NCBI RefSeq assembly: GCF_000189755.2
Contig: NZ_KI912183.1
Span: 560,257-624,256, forward strand
DNA length: 64,000 nt
Direction of reading: 5' to 3'
Origin: Desulfotomaculum nigrificans DSM 574
Lineage (GTDB): Bacteria > Bacillota > Desulfotomaculia > Desulfotomaculales > Desulfotomaculaceae
The notes beneath the pieces are model-generated. The model made no database searches and was not told the DNA's origin. It saw nothing but the letters and a program-made list of their open reading frames with translations. Positions within the stretch are counted from its first letter, which is position 1, and the number at the start of each line of letters is the position of its first letter. Positions 36,934 through 46,488 of this stretch are shown here, in pieces. The position numbers and the translations under genes are program-made.

Positions 36934-37398
36934 TTAAATCAACGTTGTTGGATCCTCCTTTTCCTTACTTTTCTGGATTTTTCTCTTTTGCCAATGGATA
37001 AATATTAATACCAGCAGTGCACCTGCGGAATCAATTATGACATCCTTTACGGATGCGCTTCTACCAGGTACATATGACTGATGCCATTCGTCAATCGCAG
37101 CATATATAGTTGTCAAAGTCCATACGAATATAGCGGCCCGTTCTTGGAACTTCATCGCCCACCATATTAAGACGGCCAAAAAACCAAACTCCCACAGGTG
37201 CGCCAGCTTACGAATTATGAAATTAATTAACTTAGCATCCTCTGGGGATAGGCTTAACAATTGTATTATTACTGAATTTGTGCTATCCCCGGTAAAGCTA
37301 GGAGAGGCACTAAAATGAAAGATAGCCACACACCATAAAACGGCGGGTAGCCATCGCAACCATTGTTTGGGCAAAGATTTAACCCCCATTTTATTCAT
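36934..37398 (-). CDS. VanZ-like membrane protein
   Basis: 154 aa with four membrane segments and the VanZ family motif RKLAHLWEFG ... DEWHQSYVPGRSASVKDVIID. The family role is unclear; VanZ itself lowers teicoplanin susceptibility. No vancomycin cluster is near. No clear ribosome site precedes ATG. It ends 32 bases before the CBS gene ribosome site. Confidence 0.8.
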   Translation of the reverse strand: MNKMGVKSLPKQWLRWLPAVLWCVAIFHFSASPSFTGDSTNSVIIQLLSLSPEDAKLINFIIRKLAHLWEFGFLAVLIWWAMKFQERAAIFVWTLTTIYAAIDEWHQSYVPGRSASVKDVIIDSAGALLVLIFIHWQKRKIQKSKEKEDPTTLI

Positions 37399-37460
37399 TG
37401 CTTATTTTAATCTGACACTTTTTAATTTTATGCCTAAAACCAGGGCGGATTGGCTATGTT

Positions 37461-38756
37461 TTATCTGTTTATTCCTGTTTTTATAGAATTAAGAAGGTCC
37501 TTTCCTTTATGATACATATCCGAATATATTTCATCTGGCAGTAATAGCCCGCCGGTGGCCCAACAAATATGAGTAGCGTTTTGAGATGTATCTAATAGGG
37601 TTGGACCTAACAGGCCAGCCGCCGCCGAGGGTTCTATTTTAATTCCTTCAGTATCATTTAACAAAGCTAAAAGTTTAAACAACTCATCATCTGAAATAGT
37701 ATATATGCCGTCAATGAGTTTTTCTGCTATGTGAGACACCAACTTGGAGGGTGAACCTACGGCCAGGCCATCGGCTTCGGTAATGTTATCAATGCCGTAT
37801 TCCCGTACATGTAACTGATCATATTTACCTGTTAATAAACCTAAAATCATGCAGGGTGAATGAGTAGGTTCAACAAAATAGCAATTCACATTATCTTTAA
37901 AAATATGTTTAAGCCCGAAGGTAATACCGCCAGGTGCCCCGCCTACTCCGCAGGGTAGATACACGTAGAGCGGGTGACGGTCATCTACCGTTATGGACGC
38001 CTTATTTAGCTGGTCTAACAATCTTAAGGCCGCTACACTGTATCCTAAAAATAAATCCTTTGAGTTTTCATCGTCAATGAAGTAACAATCTGGATCAGCC
38101 GCACATTGCTTTCTGCCTTCGGCAACCGCTTTACTGTAATCTTCACTATATTCAATTACGGTTACTCCTTTACTCCTTAGAAGTTTCTTTTTCCACTCCT
38201 TGGCATCAGCGGACATATGGACAGTAACCTGAAACCCCAGAGCTGAGGAAATTATACCTATGCTCAATCCCAAATTACCGGTGGAACCAACGGCAATTTT
38301 ATATCGGCTAAAGAAATCTTTAAATTGGGGTTGGGCTAATTTGGCATAGTTATCTTCCGGTGATAAAATTCCTGCTGCCATAGCCAGGGTTTCTGCATGT
38401 TTTAATACCTCATAAATTCCTCCCCTGGCTTTGATGGACCCGGCAATTTTAAGATGGCTGTCGCATTTCAAATACAGCCGGCCTCCAATATCCTTTTGGT
38501 ATAAGTTTTCCATGGCCTTTTTCATGGCCGGGATAGCCAGCAGCGGTGACTCAATAATGCCATTAACTGTTTCCGGAAACAAATTACTTATTAATGGTCT
38601 AAAGCGGTTGAGCCTTTCCGCTGCATCAATAATATCTGTATATGTAATATCCAGTTTGGACAGAGCTTGGTCGCTGGTTTCTTTCTTTTTGTTTTGCCAA
38701 ACTACCGGGTTTAACTTGGTAATTTGGTTTAGCAATTTTTCATTAAACTCATTCAT
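37461..38756 (-). CDS. dsdA: D-serine dehydratase
   Basis: 431 aa, fold-type II PLP enzyme that deaminates D-serine to pyruvate and ammonia. GSIKARGGIYE carries the PLP lysine, VGSTGNLGLSIGI the phosphate-interacting loop, and PCGVGGAPGGITFG the glycine-rich loop. ATG at 38756 follows GAGGGGGTAAAAATAA. It lies downstream of, and in the same direction as, the sigma-54 activator gene, so both serve nitrogen release from amino compounds; regulation is inferred. Confidence 0.92.
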   Translation of the reverse strand: MNEFNEKLLNQITKLNPVVWQNKKKETSDQALSKLDITYTDIIDAAERLNRFRPLISNLFPETVNGIIESPLLAIPAMKKAMENLYQKDIGGRLYLKCDSHLKIAGSIKARGGIYEVLKHAETLAMAAGILSPEDNYAKLAQPQFKDFFSRYKIAVGSTGNLGLSIGIISSALGFQVTVHMSADAKEWKKKLLRSKGVTVIEYSEDYSKAVAEGRKQCAADPDCYFIDDENSKDLFLGYSVAALRLLDQLNKASITVDDRHPLYVYLPCGVGGAPGGITFGLKHIFKDNVNCYFVEPTHSPCMILGLLTGKYDQLHVREYGIDNITEADGLAVGSPSKLVSHIAEKLIDGIYTISDDELFKLLALLNDTEGIKIEPSAAAGLLGPTLLDTSQNATHICWATGGLLLPDEIYSDMYHKGKDLLNSIKTGINR

Positions 38757-38796
38757 TTATTTTTACCCCCTCGGACTCTTTAGTAATTTTTCTTAA

Positions 38797-38991
38797 ATGG
38801 ATAAAGACAATAGAAATAATTATCAGTTGGAAGAAGAAACACACTTCCCTACCGGCGATAGTTTTGTTTATGAGCCCACCGGTTCCGCCACTTGTATTAA
38901 TGTTGACTGCCGGGGTGAATTCGACTTTTACGAGTTCAATGATGAGAAACATAACTCCAACGGCACTGGGGATAATCCCCTGGCAGAATAA
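38797..38991 (+). CDS. Hypothetical acidic small protein, 64 aa
   Basis: A hydrophilic, acid-rich frame (MDKDNRNNYQLEEET) with one CINVDC pair. No clear ribosome site is present. A hairpin with a T run (39081-39108) downstream in the same direction supports transcription. A minus-strand frame over the same bases is hydrophobic and lacks a terminator. Family unknown. Confidence 0.35.
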   Translation: MDKDNRNNYQLEEETHFPTGDSFVYEPTGSATCINVDCRGEFDFYEFNDEKHNSNGTGDNPLAE

Positions 38992-39080
38992 AGCAACCGA
39001 TTACCTTAGCCAACACATCTTGGTTCACTAAATTTGGAGGAATTTCACCGGACAAAGCCACAAGTAAATTTTTCGCTGCC

Positions 39081-39108
39081 AGATTGGCCATGGCCAATCT
39101 TGTTTTTT
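39081..39108 (+). terminator. Plus-strand terminator after the small acidic gene
   Basis: AGATTGGCC pairs with GGCCAATCT around AT, followed by TGTTTTTT. Confidence 0.75.
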
Positions 39109-39154
39109 CACTGGCACTTCCTGCCTTTTACGTTTTATATTATTACAAATTTGT

Positions 39155-40147
39155 TCACATACAAATAAATTTATTCTTTTTATTGGTCTTTATACCAAGC
39201 CTCTGTATCTTTCTCATGAGTGTGGTGTAATTAATCCCCAATGCTTCAGCAGCATGCTGGGTGCTAAAACTCTTTAACGCATTTATTATCGCCTGCCGTT
39301 CAGCATCATCCACCACCTCTTTAAGAGGCCTTATATCTGTCGCTAAGGGCTTATTAGTAGTATATCTAGGCAAATCTGTAACATCAATAACTTCTTTATC
39401 TACCGTTACCATTAATGATTCCAACAGGTTTCGTAATTCACGAACATTCCCCGGCCAGGTATAACCCCTTAGTATCTCCTTAACCTCCTTTGACAGACTT
39501 TTGTTAAGGCCAAATTCCCTAGAAAAATGCTTAACATAATAATCCAATAACCCATCAATATCGGCAATGCGCTTTCGCAAGGGGGGTATCTCAATATGCA
39601 CCACCTGAAGACGGTAGAAAAGATCCTCCCGGAACAGCCCTTTCTTCACCATCTCCCTTAAGTTGCGGTTGGTACTAGAGATCACCCTGACATCCACCGT
39701 TTTGGACCAGGTTCCTCCTACTCTCCTGACCTCTCGTTCCTGCAGTGCCCGCAGGAGTTTTGCCTGTGCTTTGGGGGCTAATTCACTTATCTCGTCAAAC
39801 AGAATACTACCATGATTAGCCGCCTCCAATAATCCCTGGGCTCCCTCCCGGCGGGCACCGGTAAAGGCCCCAGGTTCATAACCAAAAAGTTCTGATTCCA
39901 ACAAACTTTCAGGTATAGCACCGCAGTTAACTTTTATAAAGGGATAGTTAGCTCTGTTGCTGTTACGATGAATATAGGAGGCTAAAACCTCCTTACCTAC
40001 ACCGGTTTCGCCACTTATTAGTACGGTGGTGGGATAACTGGCTACTTTTTTTGCCAAATTCAAAACCTTTTTCATTTCCGGAGAAATTGCAATCACCGGA
40101 AAAACCTGTGGTTCTGCAGTGTTTTCTTGTATTTGACCAAATGACAT
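39155..40147 (-). CDS. Sigma-54 activator lacking a sensory domain
   Basis: 330 aa: only a short leader of about 20 residues, then the AAA+ domain (SGETGVGKE Walker A, GAFTGA loop, ILFDEISE Walker B) and a Fis-type helix-turn-helix (AAEALGINYTTLMRKIQRLG). No PAS, GAF or receiver domain is present, so it either is always active or is governed by another protein or by its own amount. It is divergent from an amide/GS-like operon with a -24/-12 promoter between them. ATG at 40147 follows GGAGGTCTGT. Confidence 0.9.
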   Translation of the reverse strand: MSFGQIQENTAEPQVFPVIAISPEMKKVLNLAKKVASYPTTVLISGETGVGKEVLASYIHRNSNRANYPFIKVNCGAIPESLLESELFGYEPGAFTGARREGAQGLLEAANHGSILFDEISELAPKAQAKLLRALQEREVRRVGGTWSKTVDVRVISSTNRNLREMVKKGLFREDLFYRLQVVHIEIPPLRKRIADIDGLLDYYVKHFSREFGLNKSLSKEVKEILRGYTWPGNVRELRNLLESLMVTVDKEVIDVTDLPRYTTNKPLATDIRPLKEVVDDAERQAIINALKSFSTQHAAEALGINYTTLMRKIQRLGIKTNKKNKFICM

Positions 40148-40179
40148 ACAGACCTCCGTGTTTTTCTATGTGTTCAATA

Positions 40180-40269
40180 TGCAATTTTGCAATTTTGTTT
40201 TCTTAATTGCAATAGACAAACTTCTTATCTACTCAACATTATTTTACATTGTTTTTGCATTTTTGCATT
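40180..40269. promoter_or_regulatory. Candidate enhancer sites, TGCAA repeats
   Basis: TGCAATTT occurs twice with period 8 at 40180-40196 and TTTTTGCA twice with period 8 at 40252-40269, inverted relative to the first, in the space between the divergent activator gene and its presumed target promoter. Such paired sites could bind the activator; not tested. Confidence 0.45.
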
Positions 40270-40352
40270 TCAAAAACTAAAAATCTGTTAGTCTAAAAAT
40301 TCACAATAGAGTCATGACGGGTTTTTGCACGGTTTGATGTTAATTATTTTAT

Positions 40353-40368
40353 TGGCATGATTATTGCT
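40353..40368 (+). promoter_or_regulatory. Sigma-54 (-24/-12) promoter of the GS-like operon
   Basis: TGGCAT-N5-TTGCT fits the TGGCAY-N5-TTGCW consensus. It is about 50 bases before the first gene, and a sigma-54 activator is coded on the opposite side. Confidence 0.85.
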
Positions 40369-40416
40369 ATGTGTCATTACCAGTAAATAATTGTACTTCT
40401 AAAATGGATGGTAATC

Positions 40417-41757
40417 ATGAATAGTCAACTTTTAGATCACATACGCAACTTAATTCAAGAACATCGTATTCATACAGTAAGGGTTACTCTGACAGATAAC
40501 ACTAACATTACCCGTTCCAGGTATGTCCCAGCCAAAGCCTTTTTACAGGCATTGGTTGATGATGGCATTAATTACCCCTCCACCCTTTTTTCTATGGATA
40601 CCTCGGCACGTTTAGTGGCTGAGGCTGGGGATGGTTATGCCGGGGGTTACCCCAGTTGGTTACTAAAGCCTGACTTAAATACCTTCATAGTTTTACCCTG
40701 GGTATCGGGCACAGCTAGAGTTATTGCCGACGTTTTGCAGCCAAACGGCGAACCGGTCCATGTTTCTCCCAGGCAAGTATTAAAAAATATTATTAACCAG
40801 GTTAATGAAGCTGGTTTTACCGTAAGGGGTGCCTTCGAATTTGAGTTTTATGTATATAAACAAAACAGCGGCCATTTGGATCCTGCCTGGCATGGCCTTA
40901 ACTGTTTTGCCGATGTAAACCAGGCCCAATTGGAAGAAATCTTTACGTCAATTATTCAGGGCTTGGATGGCATAGGAGCCGGGCCGGAAGTAGCAAACAC
41001 CGAGTATGGCCCGGGACAATTTGAAATAACAAACTCACCATTCACCGGTGTAGAGGTGGCTGACATGGCGGTGTATTACCGTTCCGCCATCAAAGAGATT
41101 TTAAGCCAAAGGGGCTATACCGCAACCTTCATGGGCAAGCCCAACGGTGCTGCCAGTGGCAGCGGCGGTCACTTTCACTTTTCAATGTACAACAACAAAA
41201 AACAAAACGTTTTCTTTAATCCCACCAGCTCCGACGGTTTATCTGATATCTGCAGATGGGCCATCGGTGGACAACTTTACCACGCCAGAGCCATTTGTGC
41301 CCTGGTTAATTCCACCATAAACAGTTATAAAAGACTTTTACCCTATACCTTTGCACCGGTTAATGCCTCCTGGGGACATGAACACCGTTGTACCATGATC
41401 CGCGTTCCGGCAGCCAGGGGGTATAATACAAGGCTGGAAAACCGGCTGCCGGCTGCTGATACCAACCCGTACCTGGCTAGTGCGGCAATACTGGCAGCCA
41501 GCCTGGACGGCATTAAAAATAAGATTGAGCCACCGGCCAGCAGCGACGGTCTTGACCCTTATGCCCAGGAAAATCTAACACCGTTGCCGTCTTCACTGTC
41601 TGAGGCGCTGGAGGAACTGCAGAGGGACAATGTTATCACCTCTTATATGGGAAAGGAGTTTATTAAACACTATATCACCCTGCGCAAATCCGAGTGGCAA
41701 CGCTACCAAACCCATGTCAGTGACTGGGAAATCAAAGAGTACCTTGACCTTTTTTAA
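40417..41757 (+). CDS. Glutamine synthetase-like ligase
   Basis: 446 aa, glutamine-synthetase fold: EFEFYVYK and GPGQFEI metal sites, GSGGHFHFS the substrate/metal loop, ENRLPAADTNPYLA near the end. The N-terminus and the ASWGHEHRCTMIR variant of the usual NRS-type loop point toward the gamma-glutamyl-amine or methylamide synthetase side branch rather than housekeeping GlnA. Its operon mates (amidase and permease) also speak for use of an unusual amine or amide. ATG 40417 is chosen; 40408 is another in-frame start. Confidence 0.78.
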   Translation: MNSQLLDHIRNLIQEHRIHTVRVTLTDNTNITRSRYVPAKAFLQALVDDGINYPSTLFSMDTSARLVAEAGDGYAGGYPSWLLKPDLNTFIVLPWVSGTARVIADVLQPNGEPVHVSPRQVLKNIINQVNEAGFTVRGAFEFEFYVYKQNSGHLDPAWHGLNCFADVNQAQLEEIFTSIIQGLDGIGAGPEVANTEYGPGQFEITNSPFTGVEVADMAVYYRSAIKEILSQRGYTATFMGKPNGAASGSGGHFHFSMYNNKKQNVFFNPTSSDGLSDICRWAIGGQLYHARAICALVNSTINSYKRLLPYTFAPVNASWGHEHRCTMIRVPAARGYNTRLENRLPAADTNPYLASAAILAASLDGIKNKIEPPASSDGLDPYAQENLTPLPSSLSEALEELQRDNVITSYMGKEFIKHYITLRKSEWQRYQTHVSDWEIKEYLDLF

Positions 41758-41814
41758 AGATAAAAAATTTGGGGGTATGTTCCCTAATTAATTATAAATA
41801 AGGAGGAATCACAT

Positions 41815-42723
41815 ATGTACCGCATCCCCAAAGACAAAACAATATACGCCATGTCCAAAATGGCTGCTCCTGTACTGGAGGTGGAAGACAGCTCAACAGT
41901 GGTTTTTGAAACCTGCGATTGTTTTGCCGACCAGATTCAGTCTGAAGATGTGGTTTTTTCCCAGCTTGATTGGGAAAGAATCAACCCCGCCACTGGTCCG
42001 GTATTTGTGAAAGGCGCTGAACCCGGCGACATTCTGCAAGTAAAAATAGTTGATATTAAACTGGCGGATCACGGTGTAATGGTCACTGGCCCCGGTTTAG
42101 GCAGTATGGGAAAAATTTTTACAGAAAATGAAATTAAAATCATCCCCATTCGTGATGGACAAGCTGTTTTTGATAAGGATTTATGCTTACCGGTTAAGCC
42201 CATGATCGGGGTAATTGGTACCGCTCCGGCCGATGAACCGGTTCCCTGCGGTACCCCCGGTAGTCACGGCGGTAATATGGACTGCAAAAAAATTGGCCCT
42301 GGTGCTGCCCTTTATCTGCCTGTAAATGTACCCGGCGCTTTGTTTGCTCTGGGTGACCTGCACGCTGTCATGGGGGATGGAGAGGTGGCAGTTTGTGGGG
42401 TTGAAATTTCAGGTGAAGTAACTGTAGAGTTAAATGTAATCAAGGGTAAAAAGTTGCCCCTGCCTTTGCTGGTGGACAACCAACATGTAATTACTATCAG
42501 TTCCCATGTTGATTTGGATACAGCTGCCGAGGAATGCACCAAAAATATGGCTGAGCTACTGGTGAATGAAATTGGCATGACCAAACACCAGGCAGTGAAA
42601 CTGATGAGTCTGGCAGGGGACCTTCGGGTATGTCAAATTGTTGATCCGCTGCGTACAGCACGCTTTGAGTTTCCACTCTGGCTGGTGGAAAAATTCGGTT
42701 ATAAATTTAAATTAGGGAGTTAA
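41815..42723 (+). CDS. Acetamidase/formamidase family protein
   Basis: 302 aa, FmdA/AmdA family: the HGGNMDCKKIGPGAALYLPV segment and GDLHAVMGDGEVAVCGVEI are characteristic, with metal-binding histidine and aspartate. The enzyme hydrolyses short aliphatic amides to ammonia and the acid. TAAGGAGGAATCACAT ribosome site precedes ATG. It lies between the GS-like and permease genes in one operon. Confidence 0.9.
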   Translation: MYRIPKDKTIYAMSKMAAPVLEVEDSSTVVFETCDCFADQIQSEDVVFSQLDWERINPATGPVFVKGAEPGDILQVKIVDIKLADHGVMVTGPGLGSMGKIFTENEIKIIPIRDGQAVFDKDLCLPVKPMIGVIGTAPADEPVPCGTPGSHGGNMDCKKIGPGAALYLPVNVPGALFALGDLHAVMGDGEVAVCGVEISGEVTVELNVIKGKKLPLPLLVDNQHVITISSHVDLDTAAEECTKNMAELLVNEIGMTKHQAVKLMSLAGDLRVCQIVDPLRTARFEFPLWLVEKFGYKFKLGS

Positions 42724-42739
42724 ATCGGGAGGTTTATAG

Positions 42740-44095
42740 ATGAGCAATCAAAATAATCATTTAGAGCAATTTGGCTATAAACAGGAACTGCATCGTGGCC
42801 TTACCTTTTGGGACCTGGTGGTTTACGGCATGATCTTTATGGTACCCATCGCACCCTTTGGTATTTATGGTTATGTTGCCCAAGGCTCCAACGGTATGGT
42901 GGCACTGGCCTACATCATAGGGATGGTGGGCATGGTATTTACTGCCTTAAGTTATGCTAGGATGTCCGAGGCTTTCCCCATCGCCGGATCTGTATATGTC
43001 TATGCCCAGCGGGGTATTAATGAGTCAGTTGGTTTTCTGGCTGGTTGGGCTATTCTTTTGGACTACATTATGGTGCCTTCCTTGTTATACCTGGTAAGTG
43101 CAGCAGCGCTGCATGAAGTACTGCCCAGCCTACCGATTTGGTTCTGGTTGATCTCCTTTATTACTATTAATACTGGAATTAACATCCGTGGCATTGAATT
43201 CACTGCCCGGGCCAACAAAATTATTCTGGTTTTAGAAATTATCGTATTAATTATATTTGTGGTTTTGGGCATTGGTGCTTTGCTGAAAGGTATCGGCGGA
43301 GGCTTTTCCATCAAACCGCTCTTTGACGCTCCTAATTTTAGTATGAACATGGTTATGAGCGCAGTATCTATCGCTGTTTTAAGCTTCCTTGGCTTCGATG
43401 GTATCAGCACACTGGCTGAAGAAACTAAAGGTGGTAATAAAGTAGTAGGTAGAGCAACTATTTTTGCCTTATTTGGTGTAGGTTTCTTATTTGTAATCCA
43501 GACCTGGATTGCTGCCAACATTTTCCCGGATTACACTAAATTTAGCAACTTGGACACGGCCTTTTATGATGTTGCTTTCTTGGCCGGCGGAACCTTTTTA
43601 AAATACCTGTGCATTACTGCCACTGCCTTCTCCTGGGGTATTGCTAATGCGCTGGCTGCCCAAGCTGCTATCTCCAGAATTTTGTATAGTATGGGCCGTG
43701 ACCGTAATCTGCCCCATATATTTGCTAAAGTACATCCCAAATTTAAAACTCCCTATGTGAGTACCATATTTGTGGCTACTATTTCCCTGGTTGTAGGTCT
43801 GTTCTTCCAAAACAGTATCGGGGCCTTAACTTCCCTGGTAAACTTCGGTGCACTGACGGGCTTCCTGCTACTACACATCTCGGTAATTAATTACTACATT
43901 ATCAGGCAGAAATCTAAAGACTACCTCCGCCACCTGTTATTACCTGTTATCGGATTGCTGGTAATCGGATATGTTTGGTACAGCCTGGACGCTACCTCTA
44001 AGCAACTAGGCTTCGCCTGGCTGGCTATCGGCGTAGTTTATTTAGCTTCTTTAACCTTCATATTTAAAAAGAAACCCGCCAATATGGAGTTATAG
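42740..44095 (+). CDS. APC-superfamily amino acid/amine permease
   Basis: 451 aa with 12 membrane segments. Typical are LTFWDLVVYGMIFMVPIAPFG, YAQRGINESVGFLAGWA and LGFDGISTLAEETKGG, the APC sodium/proton-coupled signature. It should import the substrate of the operon, an amino acid, amine or amide. GGGAGGTTTATAG precedes ATG. The strong terminator 10 bases later ends the operon. Confidence 0.9.
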   Translation: MSNQNNHLEQFGYKQELHRGLTFWDLVVYGMIFMVPIAPFGIYGYVAQGSNGMVALAYIIGMVGMVFTALSYARMSEAFPIAGSVYVYAQRGINESVGFLAGWAILLDYIMVPSLLYLVSAAALHEVLPSLPIWFWLISFITINTGINIRGIEFTARANKIILVLEIIVLIIFVVLGIGALLKGIGGGFSIKPLFDAPNFSMNMVMSAVSIAVLSFLGFDGISTLAEETKGGNKVVGRATIFALFGVGFLFVIQTWIAANIFPDYTKFSNLDTAFYDVAFLAGGTFLKYLCITATAFSWGIANALAAQAAISRILYSMGRDRNLPHIFAKVHPKFKTPYVSTIFVATISLVVGLFFQNSIGALTSLVNFGALTGFLLLHISVINYYIIRQKSKDYLRHLLLPVIGLLVIGYVWYSLDATSKQLGFAWLAIGVVYLASLTFIFKKKPANMEL

Positions 44096-44103
44096 GTTAG
44101 TTA

Positions 44104-44151
44104 CATACAAAAGACTGTTGATGACAAAAAACATCAACAGTCTTTTGTATG
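44104..44151. terminator. Long hairpin terminator after the permease gene
   Basis: CATACAAAAGACTGTTGATG and its exact inverse make a 20-bp perfect stem with an A-rich loop of 8 bases. It has T/A-rich flanks on both strands and may insulate the permease operon from the rRNA remnant. Confidence 0.8.
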
Positions 44152-44214
44152 TGTTGAAGTAAATGTGTACAAATGACAAAAATTTATCTAATATTGCTAA
44201 CCAACTCGAAGCCG

Positions 44215-44279
44215 TTGCGATACTTAACTGCTGTGTCCGGGATGGGAACAGGTGTATCCCCTCCGGTATCGCCACCAGA
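44215..44279 (-). rRNA. Truncated 5S rRNA fragment
   Basis: The minus strand starts with a clear 5S rRNA beginning (TCTGGTGGCGAT...CCGGAGGGG...CACCTGTTCCCATCCCG...ACACAGCAGTTAAG). The distal half, which should pair with the 5' end, is not recognisable. So only the first 65 or so nucleotides remain. Confidence 0.7.
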
Positions 44280-44547
44280 AAGTTATTGACTTGTGGGTAG
44301 TGCTTTGGGGTCAGCTTTTGGCTTTTGGCCGTCAGCTGTTGGACTTATTCTGCATTCCTCTTTGGTCCTGTTGTTGGACTAATACTGTATTCCTTTATGG
44401 TCTTGTTTTTAGTAACAGGACCCGTTAAAAATACCCCATAGTCCAGCAACATGACCCTTAAGGAATACCCTTTAGTCAACAACTAATTTCGTTCCCTCAA
44501 AACTGAACAGCTTTGAAGTAAACGCGTCATATACTTCTAACCTGGCC

Positions 44548-44594
44548 TATAGCCAATAGCTAATAGCTAATAGCCAATGGCCAACAGCCAATAT
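44548..44594. repeat. Short tandem AGCYAAT-type repeats
   Basis: Six near-copies of a 7-8 base unit (TAGCCAA, TAGCTAA) lie between the 5S and 23S pieces. The 44285-44545 spacer also has two imperfect copies of a 33-base GTTGGACT...CCT..GGTC unit. Confidence 0.6.
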
Positions 44595-44969
<375 letters not shown>

Positions 44970-45013
44970 TAATTCAAGTGGAATTTTCTACAAAAACAAG
45001 CTTAGGTTGTAAG

Positions 45014-45871
45014 TTATCGCACGAAAAACACCACATCGCCCAGTTTTGCCCCGGCCACCCGGCCTACACCGTCACATTTTATTTTAAGTAAAAAGAAAAT
45101 CTTATTTTTGGCAATTTCCTCTTGTTCCAGTGATTCAAAGTTGGCCTGTCCCTTGGAAATAACTAATTTGGCCTGTTGTAAAAGGTTTAACAATGTGGGC
45201 GAAACCCGGTTTAGAGGTGCCCCAAGATAGTTGGAGCCGGTGGTGATAACCCGCGCTATCTTATCCATACCTACATAAATGGCATCATCCATGGTAGCAT
45301 CATTTAAAATAGGGCTGTCTTTAACCACATAGATAATCTTTTTACCCATTCTGACGAGTTCTTCCACCAGTATCTTATCAAAAACTATTTCACCGGAATT
45401 ATCTCCTAAAATAACAACCTCATCCACCTGTTGCAGTTTCTTCACAAAAAGGTCGTAATTATCCCGAGAGAAACCGACTCTCAGACTATACTTCAAACTC
45501 TCATTGATATCAAAGGTTCTGTTTATGCCCATGTCAATTATATTACCGGCCACCGCAATTTTAAGAGCATCATAAAGCCTATCATCGGATTGCTCCAGTA
45601 ATTCTTTCAACTTGGGATATATTTTTAAGGCCAGATCATTTGAATATTGTTTAGCTTCTTTATAAGGGTCACTATTTCCTAATAGACGATAAACTTTTAA
45701 CAGGATTTCCGTAGAATTCTCTGCCGGTGTGTTATTCCGATCCATCTTTTTTATATTATCCATAAGTTCAAAGAGTATTTCATGCTGTCTGTCTTCATTT
45801 ATTTCGGCTAAGGTCATACAAGTAACCGCCTGCTTTAGATAACAATGGACACAATCAATATACGCTTTCAT
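45014..45871 (-). CDS. DUF89 (ARMT1-like) phosphatase family protein
   Basis: 285 aa. DUF89 features: CVHCYLKQ at residue 7, GDNSGEIVFD (metal-binding Asp/Asn), ISKGQANFESL. Members are metal-dependent damage-control phosphatases acting on sugar or cofactor phosphates. The substrate here is unknown. ATG at 45871 follows GAGGAAGC. The rRNA remnant lies 45 bases past its stop, so the deletion or rearrangement breakpoint did not cut the gene. Confidence 0.85.
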   Translation of the reverse strand: MKAYIDCVHCYLKQAVTCMTLAEINEDRQHEILFELMDNIKKMDRNNTPAENSTEILLKVYRLLGNSDPYKEAKQYSNDLALKIYPKLKELLEQSDDRLYDALKIAVAGNIIDMGINRTFDINESLKYSLRVGFSRDNYDLFVKKLQQVDEVVILGDNSGEIVFDKILVEELVRMGKKIIYVVKDSPILNDATMDDAIYVGMDKIARVITTGSNYLGAPLNRVSPTLLNLLQQAKLVISKGQANFESLEQEEIAKNKIFFLLKIKCDGVGRVAGAKLGDVVFFVR

Positions 45872-45952
45872 AATGCTTCCTCACAGTTTGCTGAAGTGTT
45901 TATTTTTCAGGCAGTTGGACAAATCTTTTTATTCTACTCAATGTTGCCCTTG

Positions 45953-46390
45953 TTACCCCAACAATTCTTTCACAATATTACTTACCAATTTTCCATCGGC
46001 CTTACCTTTAACCTTTGGCATTAGGATTCCCATAACTTTTCCCATATCTTTAGCCCCTTGGGCACTGGTTTGGTTAATGGTTTTCTGCACAATCTGCCTG
46101 ATTTCACTCTCTGATAATTGTTTGGGCATGTAAGCCATGAGAATATCGATTTCTTCTTTAATTTTAGCCATTTCTTCAGGCCGGTTGGCTTTTTTGTATT
46201 CCTCCAAAGCATCCCGCCGCATTTTTATCTCCCTGGCAATAACATCAATTACCTCTGATTCGGAAAGTTCCTTTTTAGCGTTAATCTCGGCGTTCTTAAT
46301 GGCTGCATTAACCATGCGAATGGTATCAACCTTTAATTTATCCTTGGCTTTCATGGCTTCCTTCATATCATTCATTAATCTTGTTTTCAC
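45953..46390 (-). CDS. GatB/YqeY domain protein
   Basis: 145 aa helical protein like YqeY, which resembles the tail of the amidotransferase GatB: KIDILMAYMPKQLSESEIRQIV-type segment and a final KGKADGKLVSNIVKELLG. Role in tRNA-dependent amidation is not established. GTG start with AAAGGATGA; neighbouring genes on the same strand may share a transcript. Confidence 0.85.
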   Translation of the reverse strand: MKTRLMNDMKEAMKAKDKLKVDTIRMVNAAIKNAEINAKKELSESEVIDVIAREIKMRRDALEEYKKANRPEEMAKIKEEIDILMAYMPKQLSESEIRQIVQKTINQTSAQGAKDMGKVMGILMPKVKGKADGKLVSNIVKELLG

Positions 46391-46488
46391 TTATAAGTCA
46401 TCCTTTCACCTTTCTTAGTACGATTTTTATTATACCATTTCCAGGCAGAAGATACCAATCCATGGATGAACATATAAAATTACTATAT

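Noticed and set aside
38749-38952. Minus-strand 67-aa frame before dsdA
   Set aside because: Hydrophobic, no proper ribosome site, and the plus-strand frame with a terminator explains the bases better.
44163-44279. Complete 5S rRNA
   Set aside because: The 3' half cannot pair with the 5' end and lacks the conserved sequence.
44548-44594. Tandem 7-8 base repeats as a CRISPR-like array
   Set aside because: Units are too short, have no spacers and no cas genes are present.
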